From Gammaproteobacteria bacterium (lineage in GTDB: Bacteria; Pseudomonadota; Gammaproteobacteria; Steroidobacterales; GCA-2729495): 64,000 bases of DNA. The notes beneath the pieces were generated by a model, which ran no database searches, was not told where the DNA came from, and worked only from the letters and a program-made list of their open reading frames with translations. Both the position numbers and the translations under genes were made by a program. The stretch is from positions 1-64,000 of the forward strand of contig JASLMV010000013.1 of assembly GCA_030746435.1 (NCBI GenBank), written 5' to 3'. This document shows positions 9,112 to 19,786 of the stretch, piece by piece; the first letter of the stretch is position 1, and each line of letters starts with the position of its first letter.

Positions 9112-9192
9112 TTTCACACAACCTGCACCGCAAAACCGGACGCAGGTGCATTTCGTATTCATTTATCGGCGGATATCTGAAAAAATCCGGGC

Positions 9193-10956
9193 ATGCCTAT
9201 TGCCCATCTGCCGCCCCAGCTTATAAACCAGATTGCCGCCGGCGAAGTGGTCGAACGGCCTGCGTCGGTGCTCAAGGAGTTACTCGAAAACAGCCTCGAT
9301 GCTGGTGCGACCCGTATCGATATCGACCTGGAGCAGGGCGGGGTCAGGTTGTGCCGGGTGCGCGACAACGGTTTGGGAATCCCCGTGGCTGAGTTGCCGC
9401 TGGCGCTGTCGCGGCATGCGACAAGCAAGATCAGCCGCCTCGACGATCTCGAACACGTTGCATCACTCGGTTTCCGTGGTGAGGCTTTGCCGAGCATCGC
9501 GTCGGTTTCGCGCCTGACCCTGGTTTCCAGGCATGAGAAAGCGGACAGCGCGTGGTCGGTTCGGGGCGATGCGGATGAGCCCGGGCCCGCGGCAGGGACA
9601 CAGGGTACGTCCGTGGAAGTGCGTGATCTTTTTTACAACACGCCGGCCCGGCGGCGATTTCTGAGAACCGAGCGCACGGAATACGCGCATGCCGACAAGG
9701 TCGCCCGGCAAATAGCACTTAGCCGTTTCAGTGTGGCGTTTCACCTGAATCACAACGGCAAGGGCATATTGAATCTGCCCGCAGCGACAACGCACGAATT
9801 GCAGGAGCAACGCATCAAGGCGCTCTGTGGCAGCGAATTCATGCAGCACACTCTTTATATCGAGCATGCGGCGGGTGATATGCGTTTGCATGGCTGGATC
9901 GCGCGGCCAACTTTTTCCCGCAGTCAGCCTGACCTGCAACATTTTTTTCTCAATGGCCGTGCCGTGCGTGACAAGGTGATTGTCAGTGCCGTGCGTCAGG
10001 CCTATCGAGATGTCTTGTTCCATGGCCGGCATCCGGCCTACGTCCTGTACCTGGAAATGGACCCGGCGCTGGTCGATGTAAATGCCCACCCCGCCAAGCA
10101 TGAAGTACGCTTCCGCGATAGCCGTCCGGTGCATGACTTTGTCCGGCGGTCGGTGGAGGCAGTGCTGGCCGAAACACGCGCCGGCAATGAGAACAGTACA
10201 TTTACGCCGCCGGTATCGGTGCAGGTGGATGACGTCGGTCCGCAATCGGCGCTGCGTCTTTCCACCGGCGGGCGTCGGCATGCACACGGATCTGTGGCAG
10301 AGCAGGCTGCGGCATACAGAGCGCTTGCTGAAGCTGCTCATCCACCGGAGCAGGAAGGCGAAGGCCCGCCACTGGGATACGCGATCGCGCAGCTTCAGGG
10401 CGTGTACATACTCGCGCGTAATGCGGCCGGCCTCGTGATCGTCGATGCTCATGCCGCCCATGAACGCGTGACCTACGAGCGGCTAAAGTGTTCGCTTGCG
10501 GCCGGCGACTCGGGCGGACTGCAGCGTCAACCGCTCCTGATCCCCCTGCAGCTTGCGGTTTCAGAGCCGGAGGCGGAACTTGCGGACCAACGGCGCGAGC
10601 AGCTCGAGCGCTACGGTTTTGCCGTCGACCGCAGCGGACCGGACTCGCTGACCATCCGCGAAATACCCGTTCTGCTAAAGGATGCGGATGCCGGGGCCTT
10701 GTTGCGTGACGTGCTGAGTGACCTGGCGGAGCAGGGCAACAGTGAGCGTATCGAGGGCAAAATGCATGACCTGCTGGCCACGATGGCGTGCCACGGTTCG
10801 GTGCGCGCCAACCGGGCGCTGACCATCGATGAAATGAATGCACTGTTGCGCGACATGGAGCGCACCGAGCGCAGCGACCAATGCAACCATGGCCGGCCCA
10901 CCTGGACACAGTTGAGCATGCAGGACCTGGATCGGCTGTTTCAGCGCGGCCGCTGA
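9193..10956 (+). CDS. mutL: DNA mismatch repair protein MutL
   Basis: MutL couples mismatch recognition by MutS to strand incision. The 587-residue protein has the GHKL ATPase motifs LINQIAAGEVVERP, ENSLDAGA, DNGLGI, TSKI and GFRGEALPSI in its first 110 residues. The C-terminal part holds DAHAAHERVTYE, ACHGSVRANRAL and CNHGRPTW. These resemble the metal-site motifs of endonuclease-type MutL (DQHA..E..E, AC.xA.., C.HGRP), with Gln replaced by Ala in the first. It is followed after one base by miaA, as in E. coli. Confidence 0.96.
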   Translation: MPIAHLPPQLINQIAAGEVVERPASVLKELLENSLDAGATRIDIDLEQGGVRLCRVRDNGLGIPVAELPLALSRHATSKISRLDDLEHVASLGFRGEALPSIASVSRLTLVSRHEKADSAWSVRGDADEPGPAAGTQGTSVEVRDLFYNTPARRRFLRTERTEYAHADKVARQIALSRFSVAFHLNHNGKGILNLPAATTHELQEQRIKALCGSEFMQHTLYIEHAAGDMRLHGWIARPTFSRSQPDLQHFFLNGRAVRDKVIVSAVRQAYRDVLFHGRHPAYVLYLEMDPALVDVNAHPAKHEVRFRDSRPVHDFVRRSVEAVLAETRAGNENSTFTPPVSVQVDDVGPQSALRLSTGGRRHAHGSVAEQAAAYRALAEAAHPPEQEGEGPPLGYAIAQLQGVYILARNAAGLVIVDAHAAHERVTYERLKCSLAAGDSGGLQRQPLLIPLQLAVSEPEAELADQRREQLERYGFAVDRSGPDSLTIREIPVLLKDADAGALLRDVLSDLAEQGNSERIEGKMHDLLATMACHGSVRANRALTIDEMNALLRDMERTERSDQCNHGRPTWTQLSMQDLDRLFQRGR

Positions 10957-10957
10957 A

Positions 10958-11914
10958 ATGAATTCTGCCGACACTATCCGCGCCGTCTGCATCATGGGGC
11001 CGACGGCAGCCGGCAAGACGGAAATTGCACTCGACCTTTATAAGACCGGGAAATTTGAACTGATCAGTGTCGATTCTGCGCAGGTCTACCGCGAAATGGA
11101 TATCGGTACAGCGAAGCCATCGCCCGAGATACTCGATGCCGTCCCGCACCGCCTCATCAGCATTCGGGAACCCTGGGAACACTATTCGGCCGGGCTTTTC
11201 TGCCGTGATGCGATTGAAGCGATCGGGGAGATCGTTGCCAACGGTAAACTTCCGCTGCTTGTCGGGGGCACGATGCTCTACTTTCAGGCCCTGCAAAACG
11301 GCCTGGCCGATTTGCCGGAAGCTGACCCTGAACTGCGGGCCCAACTTGACGAACAGGCGGGCAGGGAAGGCTGGTCGGCTATGCACAAGCAGCTCGAAAA
11401 ACTGGACCCGGCCACGGCCGCGCGGCTGCGGCCTACCGATGCGCAGCGTATACAGCGAGCGCTCGAGGTCAGCCTGATCACCGGCGAGCCGATGTCGGAC
11501 CTCCGGCGGAATACGGCCCCGTCCCTGGAGGCAAGTTACCTGAATATCGCGTTGCTGCCATCCGACCGCCGTGAGTTACACGCCCGTATCGAGAAGCGGC
11601 TACAGGCGATGCTGGATGACGGTTTTATAAATGAATTACGTGCGTTGAGTGAGTTGCCCGGCATCTCGGCAGACACGCCGTCTTTACGGGCAGTTGGCTA
11701 TCGCCAGTTCTGGCCTTATATCGTGGGCGAGACCAGCCTGCCCGATGCTACCGAAAAGGCGGTCGTTGCAACCCGCAGACTGGCGAAACGGCAACTCACG
11801 TGGCTGAGATCGTGGCCCGATCTGCACGTGGTCGACTGCCTTTCGGACAATGCCTCACAGGATGTCCGGCAAATCGTGGATTCATGGCTGGGATTGGTGC
11901 AACTGCCGGAATAA
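10958..11914 (+). CDS. miaA: tRNA dimethylallyltransferase
   Basis: MiaA adds the dimethylallyl group to A37 of tRNAs that read U-starting codons. The 318-residue protein has the P-loop MGPTAAGKTEIAL, the substrate block SVDSAQVYREMDIGTAKPS, the LVGGTMLYFQAL motif and late RQLTWLR. Length is normal. It starts one base after the mutL stop and precedes hfq, the standard gammaproteobacterial order. Confidence 0.97.
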   Translation: MNSADTIRAVCIMGPTAAGKTEIALDLYKTGKFELISVDSAQVYREMDIGTAKPSPEILDAVPHRLISIREPWEHYSAGLFCRDAIEAIGEIVANGKLPLLVGGTMLYFQALQNGLADLPEADPELRAQLDEQAGREGWSAMHKQLEKLDPATAARLRPTDAQRIQRALEVSLITGEPMSDLRRNTAPSLEASYLNIALLPSDRRELHARIEKRLQAMLDDGFINELRALSELPGISADTPSLRAVGYRQFWPYIVGETSLPDATEKAVVATRRLAKRQLTWLRSWPDLHVVDCLSDNASQDVRQIVDSWLGLVQLPE

Positions 11915-12024
11915 GTCGCTAGAATCCGTCAAGTGTGGTGTGTCGTTGACCGCTGGACTGAATAAGCTCAATAAAAAGTCAATAACAATAATAAAGACCT
12001 GTAAAAAACCTTAGGGAGTCTACA

Positions 12025-12279
12025 ATGGCCAAAGGGCAGACCCTTCAGGACCCTTTCCTGAATACCCTGCGTAAAGAAAAAGTCCCGGTATCGATTTATC
12101 TGGTGAACGGTATCAAGTTACAGGGGACGATCGATTCGTTTGACCAGTTTGTCGTACTGTTGAATAACAGTGTCAGTCAAATGGTGTACAAGCATGCCAT
12201 TTCCACGGTTGTGCCTTCCCGTGCCGTGCGCCTGTCTACAGACGAAGACGAGGAGACTGACCAGGCGGCAGAGCAATAA
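12025..12279 (+). CDS. hfq: RNA-binding protein Hfq
   Basis: Hfq is the hexameric Sm-like chaperone that pairs small RNAs with messages. The 84-residue protein has the Sm1 region ([20 protein letters not shown] to VVLLNNS) and the Sm2 signature [12 protein letters not shown]. The C-terminal tail is short and acidic ([14 protein letters not shown]), shorter than in E. coli. An AGGGAG sits just before the ATG. The 110-base gap before it is A-rich and may hold its own promoter (TTGACC near 11946, no clear -10). Confidence 0.97.
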   Translation: MAKGQTLQDPFLNTLRKEKVPVSIYLVNGIKLQGTIDSFDQFVVLLNNSVSQMVYKHAISTVVPSRAVRLSTDEDEETDQAAEQ

Positions 12280-12313
12280 CGCGCTGACGGCAGCAGCGTG
12301 TTGGAGAACCTGA

Positions 12314-13615
12314 TTGTTTGAGCGCCCGCAGCGTGGCGAACGGACCATTTTGCTCCACTTTGGGATCGGGCAACCGGTTGCAGACGAAGACCAGCGGGAG
12401 TTCCGGGCGTTAGCCGAGTCCGCCGGTGCGGAAATTGTCGGCATTCTGAAGGCCACGCGCGCCAAACCCAGCTCCCGTTACCTGATCGGCAAGGGCAAAC
12501 TCGAAGAACTGGGCACAATTGTCGGCGATACTGACGCCGAGTTGGTGTTGGTGGATTTCGAACTCAGCCCGCGCCAGCAAAAAAACCTAGAGACCTCCCT
12601 TAACAGGCGCGTGGTCGACAGGGCCGGTCTTATACTCGATATCTTCGCACTGCGCGCGCGCACCTTCGAAGGCAAGCTGCAGGTAGAGCTCGCGCAGCTC
12701 GAGCACCTCTCCACCCGGCTGGTCCGGGGCTGGACCCACCTGGAGCGGCAGAAGGGTGGCATAGGGTTGCGCGGACCGGGTGAGACACAGTTGGAAAGTG
12801 ACCGGCGCATGATCGGGCAGGCCATTAAAAGACTGCACCGGCGCCTGGACAGGGTTGCCAAACGCCGGCAGCAGGGCCGCCAGCAGCGCCACAAACAGGA
12901 AATCCCGACGATCTCCCTGGTCGGCTACACAAATGCGGGCAAGTCCACGCTCTTTAACCGGCTGTGCAATGCCGGAGTGGAGGTTGCTGATCAGTTGTTC
13001 GCCACCCTCGATCCGACCCTCCGCCGCCTGGAACTGCCCGACCGCGGTGACGTCATACTTGCCGATACGGTTGGTTTTGTCCGTGATCTGCCCCATGAGC
13101 TCGTAGCGGCGTTTAAATCGACCCTCGAGGAAACCCGTGACGCTCGCCTGTTGTTGCACGTGGTTGACTGTGCTGACCCTGCTCACGAGGAGCGTATCCG
13201 GCAAGTCAACGCGGTGCTTGAAACGATTGAAGCGGATGCGTTGCCGGTCATTCACGTATACAACAAGACTGATATACTTGGCGTCCCGCCGAGAATGGAC
13301 AAAGCGGAGACCGGCATGCCATGGCGTGTCTGGTTATCGGCCGAGACCGGGAAGGGCGTCGACCTGCTGCTGGGCGCCATCTCCGAGTATCTCTTCAGGG
13401 ATCGGGTGCGGGGAGCACTCAGGCTTGGTGTTGAGCAGTCGAGACTGCGTGCACTTATATATAGTGTGGCGCAGGTTTTTGACGAGAAAGAACTGGAAGA
13501 GGGCGGCTGGTTACTCGAAGTTGAGTTGGACAGACGAGATTACGAGCAACTCGCGCATAAGGAAGGCCTGCGGTTTAGCGAGAAGGAAGTGGAGCGCTCC
13601 GCAGCATCACATTGA
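12314..13615 (+). CDS. hflX: Ribosome-associated GTPase HflX
   Basis: HflX is a ribosome-splitting GTPase used under stress. The 433-residue protein shows an N-terminal HflX domain and a helical region with GGIGLRGPGETQLE. The GTPase domain has G1 GYTNAGKSTLFNRL, G3 DTVGFVRDLPHELV and G4 NKTD. I chose a TTG start at 12314, with GGAG placed 7 bases upstream; the next ATG is far inside conserved sequence. It lies between hfq and hflK as in E. coli. Confidence 0.94.
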   Translation: MFERPQRGERTILLHFGIGQPVADEDQREFRALAESAGAEIVGILKATRAKPSSRYLIGKGKLEELGTIVGDTDAELVLVDFELSPRQQKNLETSLNRRVVDRAGLILDIFALRARTFEGKLQVELAQLEHLSTRLVRGWTHLERQKGGIGLRGPGETQLESDRRMIGQAIKRLHRRLDRVAKRRQQGRQQRHKQEIPTISLVGYTNAGKSTLFNRLCNAGVEVADQLFATLDPTLRRLELPDRGDVILADTVGFVRDLPHELVAAFKSTLEETRDARLLLHVVDCADPAHEERIRQVNAVLETIEADALPVIHVYNKTDILGVPPRMDKAETGMPWRVWLSAETGKGVDLLLGAISEYLFRDRVRGALRLGVEQSRLRALIYSVAQVFDEKELEEGGWLLEVELDRRDYEQLAHKEGLRFSEKEVERSAASH

Positions 13616-13653
13616 ACCCGGCATAAGCCCAAGGTTTTAAGGAACAGAAGAAA

Positions 13654-14781
13654 ATGGCCTGGAACGACTCTGGAAATGGCAAGAATCCATGGGATCGTGG
13701 CGGACAGGACGGTCCCCCCGATCTCGACAAAATAATCCGCGACTGGCAGAGGAAACTCTCATCCCTGTTCGGTGGTGGCAAACGCAGTGGTGGCGGCAGG
13801 TCTGGGGACAGCGGCGCGCCGCTGGTCGGTATCCTCATACTTGTTGTGCTCGGTTGGGGTGCCACCGGTTTTTACACGATCGACGATGCCGAGCGCGGTG
13901 TTGTGCAGCGTTTCGGTGCTTACACGGAAACCACGAACCCCGGTCTGCGCTGGCACATTCCCTGGCCGATTGAAATAGTCGATAAAGTCAATATTTCCGC
14001 GATCGAGCGCTTCAGCCAGACGACCAGCATGCTGACCTCCGATGAAAACATCATACTGGTCGATATGGTGGTGCAGTTCCGCCACGCCGATCCCATGGCA
14101 TTCCTGTTTAACGTGGAAGACCCGGTAGGTACCCTTGCCGATGCAAGCGAAAGCGCGATTCGCGAGGTTATCGGTAAAGGCGAGATGGATTACATCCTGG
14201 GTGAGGGCCGCGCACCGATCGCCGAGAGCACCCAGGAAGTCATCCAGGCTGCTGTGGATGAGTACGGTACCGGCATTACGGTGACCAAGGTCAACCTGCA
14301 GGATGTGAACTTCCCGTCGCAGGTCGAGGCAGCGGTACAGGACGCCATCAAAGCCCGCGAGGACAAGGAACGCCTCAAATTCGAGGCCGACTCCTATTCC
14401 AACGACATACTGCCGAAAGCCCGCGGTGACGCGGTGCGCCAGGTGCAGGACGCTGAGGCCTACAAAGACCGGGTGATTGCCGACTCGCAGGGCGAGGCCG
14501 GTCGCTTTACGGCCCTGTTGAAAGAGTATGAAAAAGCACCGGCGGTCACGCGGGACCGCCTGTACATAGACGCCATCGAATCCGTTTACCGCAATTCCAG
14601 CAAAGTCCTGCTCGATGCCGAGGGTGGTGGAAACCTGCTTTATCTGCCGGTCGATAAACTGATACAGCAGGGTAAATCAGGCAGGCGCTCGGCTGCACCC
14701 GCTGAGCCACCTCGCGACAACCCTCCCCAGCCGGACAGGCGTCGTTCGTCCGACGAGTCGCGTACACGGGGGATCCGCTAA
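13654..14781 (+). CDS. hflK: Membrane protease modulator HflK
   Basis: HflK forms, with HflC, the SPFH-domain ring around the FtsH protease in the inner membrane. The 375-residue protein has a Gly-rich cytosolic N-terminus (GNGKNPWDRGGQDGPPDL), one membrane segment (about 49-68), and then the SPFH domain (DDAERGVVQRFGAY onwards) with a long helical region. The tail is Pro/Arg rich and probably disordered. The stop and the hflC start share one base, which suggests coupled translation and balanced amounts. Confidence 0.95.
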   Translation: MAWNDSGNGKNPWDRGGQDGPPDLDKIIRDWQRKLSSLFGGGKRSGGGRSGDSGAPLVGILILVVLGWGATGFYTIDDAERGVVQRFGAYTETTNPGLRWHIPWPIEIVDKVNISAIERFSQTTSMLTSDENIILVDMVVQFRHADPMAFLFNVEDPVGTLADASESAIREVIGKGEMDYILGEGRAPIAESTQEVIQAAVDEYGTGITVTKVNLQDVNFPSQVEAAVQDAIKAREDKERLKFEADSYSNDILPKARGDAVRQVQDAEAYKDRVIADSQGEAGRFTALLKEYEKAPAVTRDRLYIDAIESVYRNSSKVLLDAEGGGNLLYLPVDKLIQQGKSGRRSAAPAEPPRDNPPQPDRRRSSDESRTRGIR

Positions 14782-15653
14782 TGAAACTACCAAGTAACGT
14801 GCTGCTGGCACTCATCGCGCTGTTGGCGTTACTCGCCTACGGCAGCCTCTTCACCGTGGGTGAACGGGAACTGGCCATTAAATTCAGGTTCAGCGAAATC
14901 GTCGCTGCCGACTATGAGCCCGGTATCCACGTAAAGCTGCCGTTCATAAACAGTGTGTCCAAGTATCCGAAACGGCTGCTGACCATTAACAACCCACAGG
15001 AACTGTTCCTTACCGAGGAAAAGAAAAACCTCTTCGTCGATTTCTTCGTGAAGTGGCGAATTATCGATGTCGGCCAGTACTATCGCGCCAGCGGCGGTGA
15101 AGCGGCGATTGCGGCTCAGCGACTGCTCGAAATCGTCAAGGACGGTATCCGCGCCGAGTTCGCGAAGCGCACGGTCCCGGAAGTGGTCTCGGCCGAGCGC
15201 CGTGAAATCATGGCAGACATGCTTACCCGGGCACGTGCCAACGCTGTTCAGCTTGGCGTAGAGGTCGTCGACGTCAGGGTGAAGCGTATCGAGTTTTCGG
15301 ACACGGTCAGCGAATCCGTATTCCGGCGTATGCGCGAGGAGCGTTCGCGCGTCGCCGCGGAACTGCGTGCGGAAGGGTACGAAACAGCTGAACGTATCCG
15401 TGCCGAGGCAGATCGTGAGCGTACGGTAATTCTGGCCGAGGCCTACCGCGAGTCTGAAATCATTCGCGGTGACGGGGATGCGCAGGCGGCAGATATTTAT
15501 GCGAAGGCGTATACAAAAAACCCCGAGTTTTATTCCTTCCACCGCAGTATTCAGGCTTACCGGAACTCACTGGGCAGCGAAGGCGACCTCCTGGTGCTGG
15601 GGCCCGAGAGCGAGTTTCTGCGTTACCTGAATCAGTCCAAAGGCAATAAATAA
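14781..15653 (+). CDS. hflC: Membrane protease modulator HflC
   Basis: HflC is the partner of HflK in the FtsH-associated complex. The 290-residue protein has an N-terminal membrane anchor (about 4-23), the SPFH core (VGERELAIKFRFSEIV) and the coiled region ending in YRNSLGSEGDLLVLGPESEFLRYL, a typical HflC C-terminus. It is slightly shorter than E. coli HflC. The start overlaps the hflK stop. Confidence 0.95.
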   Translation: MKLPSNVLLALIALLALLAYGSLFTVGERELAIKFRFSEIVAADYEPGIHVKLPFINSVSKYPKRLLTINNPQELFLTEEKKNLFVDFFVKWRIIDVGQYYRASGGEAAIAAQRLLEIVKDGIRAEFAKRTVPEVVSAERREIMADMLTRARANAVQLGVEVVDVRVKRIEFSDTVSESVFRRMREERSRVAAELRAEGYETAERIRAEADRERTVILAEAYRESEIIRGDGDAQAADIYAKAYTKNPEFYSFHRSIQAYRNSLGSEGDLLVLGPESEFLRYLNQSKGNK

Positions 15654-15678
15654 GACAGCTCCCGGTTAAGCTGCGAGT

Positions 15679-15879
15679 ATGTCCGGTATGGAATGGACCG
15701 ACCTGTTTGCTGCCCTCGCGATTTACCTGATAATCGAAGGATTGTTGCCATTTGCGAGTCCTCGCGGCTGGAAACAGAGTATTGAATTGATTGCCCAGCT
15801 AAGCGACCGCCAACTACGTGTATTCGGCCTGATCAGTATGCTGGTGGGCGCAGTGCTGCTTGCGTTGGTAAGAGGCTGA
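15679..15879 (+). CDS. yjeT: DUF2065 (YjeT-type) small membrane protein
   Basis: A 66-residue protein with two hydrophobic segments (about 7-24 and 47-64) around a short basic loop with FASPRGW. This is the YjeT/DUF2065 family, always found between hflC and purA in this operon. Its function is unknown; the position suggests a link to the HflKC-FtsH complex, which is inference. Confidence 0.88.
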   Translation: MSGMEWTDLFAALAIYLIIEGLLPFASPRGWKQSIELIAQLSDRQLRVFGLISMLVGAVLLALVRG

Positions 15880-17184
<1,305 letters not shown>

Positions 17185-17192
17185 GGTGCCAC

Positions 17193-18071
17193 ATGCAAAA
17201 CGGCCGCTCGAACCGAAGGAGGGTTAGTACGCGGGTTGTTGCAGTGCTTGTGGGCATCGTGTTCGTTTCTGCCTGTAGTACCAACTACCTGTATGAACGC
17301 CTCGACTGGTTCGTCGTCTGGCGGGTTGGGTCGATAGTCACGCTGACCGATGTGCAGGAAGAAACACTGCAGGAAGATGTGCAGGCCTATCTGGACAAAA
17401 TTCGTGTCGATGAAATGCCGCGTGCTGCGGATAACATTCGAAGTATGATGCTGCAGATCGAAGCAGGGGATATAACACCCGATGACATAGACCGACGTTA
17501 CCAGGAGGGCATGGAGTTTTTTGAAGAAATCATACTCGGGATCGTCCCCATCTCGAGAGATTTTCTCCTGAGCCTCAGTGACGAACAGGTTGAAGAGCTC
17601 GTCGAAAGTTTCTACGAGATGAATGATGAGATGTACGACGAGTATTCCGGCAGGACAGCGGAAGAACGCGAGAAGAACCGCGACCGGTCAGCCGTTCGAG
17701 GGGTTCAGGGGTTCACAGGCCGGCTTAGTGATGAACAGAAAGAGTTGATTAAAAGCCGCATAGCCAGCATGGAGGACTCGAGTGAGCGCTGGATCGATTA
17801 TCAGCGGGTGTGGCAGGACCAGTTCAAGGCATTGCTTCTTGAACGGCCGGCCGAGCCTCAAATTACGGAGGAACTCACCGCGTTGTTAGTGTATCCGCGG
17901 AAATTTCATAGCCCGGAGTACAAGGCGATTGTCGAGAAGAATCGCCAGATTCTTAATGTGATGATAGCGGATCTGTTTGCCACCCTCACCCCTAAACAGC
18001 GCGATCATATGCTGGGAGAGCTGGACGAGTATGTGCAGCTCCTGATGAAGTTGTCACAGATGCCAACCTGA
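17193..18071 (+). CDS. DUF6279-type lipoprotein
   Basis: This is a 292-residue putative outer-membrane or periplasmic lipoprotein. It has a basic N-terminus, a hydrophobic signal and a lipobox-like FVSAC at about residue 26-30. The mature part begins with STNYLYERLDWFVVWRV, the pattern I associate with the DUF6279 family, followed by a mostly alpha-helical, acidic body. No enzyme motif is visible. It starts 8 bases after purA and could be read through from it. The function is unknown. Confidence 0.7.
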   Translation: MQNGRSNRRRVSTRVVAVLVGIVFVSACSTNYLYERLDWFVVWRVGSIVTLTDVQEETLQEDVQAYLDKIRVDEMPRAADNIRSMMLQIEAGDITPDDIDRRYQEGMEFFEEIILGIVPISRDFLLSLSDEQVEELVESFYEMNDEMYDEYSGRTAEEREKNRDRSAVRGVQGFTGRLSDEQKELIKSRIASMEDSSERWIDYQRVWQDQFKALLLERPAEPQITEELTALLVYPRKFHSPEYKAIVEKNRQILNVMIADLFATLTPKQRDHMLGELDEYVQLLMKLSQMPT

Positions 18072-18253
18072 GCGTTACGGGAACCGACGTCGTACCGATC
18101 AGCGCAGTGGCGCTTATGTGACATTAATGTATAGCTGATGGCGGCTTTGGCCTATACTCTCGCGTTATCCCATTAAACAGGCTGACCCTGGCTTCCGCCC
18201 AGTGCAGGTATAGTGCGGTTCCGGTAAAACAAGACGCGTACCAGGTTGCATTT

Positions 18254-19609
18254 GTGAGTAACTCCGACGAAGGGCTTCTTAGTCACATCCGGTTCCGTTC
18301 TGCGACCGCACTGGTGATTGCGAACGTCATCGGAGCCGGCGTTTTTACGACGACCGGTTTTCAGGCCGCGGATCTCGGCAACCCGACACTGATACTGGTG
18401 CTGTGGTTTATTGGCGGATTGCTGGCCTACTGTGGCGCCCTGTGTTTCGCGGAACTCGGTGCCGCGATGCCGGCGGCGGGCGCGGAGTATGTTTATCTAC
18501 GCGAAACCTACGGTCGCGCATTCGGTTTTATGAGCGCATTCGTGTCGCTGCTCGCCGGTTTTTCCGCACCGATAGCCGCTGCGCTGAAAAGTCTCGTTCG
18601 TTACGTTACGGCCTACTTCCCATCGCTGAACGGCGACATGGAGGTACTGGGACGCTTAACCGTCAATGATCTTTCCGGCATCGCCCTGGTGTGGATGCTG
18701 GTCGCGATTCACATGCGCGGGAATCGGGGCGCCATCGGCTTCAACGACCTTGTCACGCTGCTTAAGGTCGGCGGTATTGTCGCAATTATCCTGGCAGCCG
18801 CCGCTTTCGGTGACGGCAATATTGCAAATTTTAGCTACGTTTCGGATGTCTATACGGGGTTAAGCTCAGCCACGACCTACACTGCACTTGCAACCAGCTT
18901 GATTTTTGTAATGTTTTGCTATTCCGGCTGGAATGCAGCCGCCTATGTCGCCAGCGAAATCGTCGAGCCGCAGAAAACTTTGCCCAAAGCCTTGCTGGTT
19001 GGGGCCGGGATCGTCACCGTCCTCTACCTGTTGTTGAACAGCGTTTACTTCTATGGCGCCAACGTCGAAGAACTGGCCGGCAAGGTCGAGGTTGGACTGG
19101 TCGCATCACGGCAGCTTTTTGGCGAGTGGGGCGCTGGTCTTGTCACCCTGGTGCTGGTGGTGTCACTGATCGCATCGGCATCGGCGATGACCATTGCAGG
19201 TCCGCGTGTTTACTTTGCTCTCGGCCAGGATATCAAGCGTTTTCGCAGGCTGACGCTCACCAATGATTCCGGCGCGCCGTCCAATGCACTGCTGTTGCAG
19301 GGTATCGTGGCGTCGCTGATCATCGTGTCCGGCAGCGTAGACCAAATACTTTCCTATGCCGGCTTTACGCTTGCATTAATGTCGGCGCTTGCGGTGTCGT
19401 GCGTGATAGTCCTGCGTTTTCGCAGGCCGGACATGCAGCGGCCTTTCCGTGTCTGGGCTTATCCCTTACCGCCGCTTTTCTTTTTGGCGGTAAGTTTCTG
19501 GACTATGTACTGGGCATTCCAGGGCCGGCCGGTCGAGTCTACTCTCGCGTTGCTGACAGTCGCTGCTGGCGGCGGCATCTTTCTGTCGGCCGCATTGCTG
19601 CGCCGCTGA
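18254..19609 (+). CDS. APC superfamily amino acid permease
   Basis: This is a 451-residue inner-membrane transporter with about twelve hydrophobic segments. The first carries the APC signature VIANVIGAGVFTTTGFQA, which forms the substrate site, and GALCFAELGAAMPAAGAEYVY is the conserved stretch of helices 2-3. The CYSGWNAAAYVASEI block near the middle is typical of LAT-like exchangers and of the APA family. The substrate cannot be read. The start is GTG. It stands alone between a lipoprotein and a methyltransferase. Confidence 0.85.
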   Translation: MSNSDEGLLSHIRFRSATALVIANVIGAGVFTTTGFQAADLGNPTLILVLWFIGGLLAYCGALCFAELGAAMPAAGAEYVYLRETYGRAFGFMSAFVSLLAGFSAPIAAALKSLVRYVTAYFPSLNGDMEVLGRLTVNDLSGIALVWMLVAIHMRGNRGAIGFNDLVTLLKVGGIVAIILAAAAFGDGNIANFSYVSDVYTGLSSATTYTALATSLIFVMFCYSGWNAAAYVASEIVEPQKTLPKALLVGAGIVTVLYLLLNSVYFYGANVEELAGKVEVGLVASRQLFGEWGAGLVTLVLVVSLIASASAMTIAGPRVYFALGQDIKRFRRLTLTNDSGAPSNALLLQGIVASLIIVSGSVDQILSYAGFTLALMSALAVSCVIVLRFRRPDMQRPFRVWAYPLPPLFFLAVSFWTMYWAFQGRPVESTLALLTVAAGGGIFLSAALLRR

Positions 19610-19786
19610 ACATAAGCCCGGGGTCCGGAAACGTACCTTGCCGTTCCCGGTGCGTCACGGCTGAAAGCGGGTGCTGTTGCCGCGTGTAAAAGGAATCGGT
19701 ATAAGGGCACCTTAGAAAGGGGGCACAGTGCTCGCTGTCGCCTATGTATATTCCGGGTTACCCGAGAAAAAGCAGGTTGCTAAATC

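Noticed and set aside
9115-9160. A terminator between the amidase gene and mutL
   Set aside because: Only a 5-bp stem with a large loop and no T run is present.
10202-11386. A 394-codon open frame on the minus strand
   Set aside because: It spans the antisense of mutL and miaA and has Arg/Ala/Pro-rich shadow composition.
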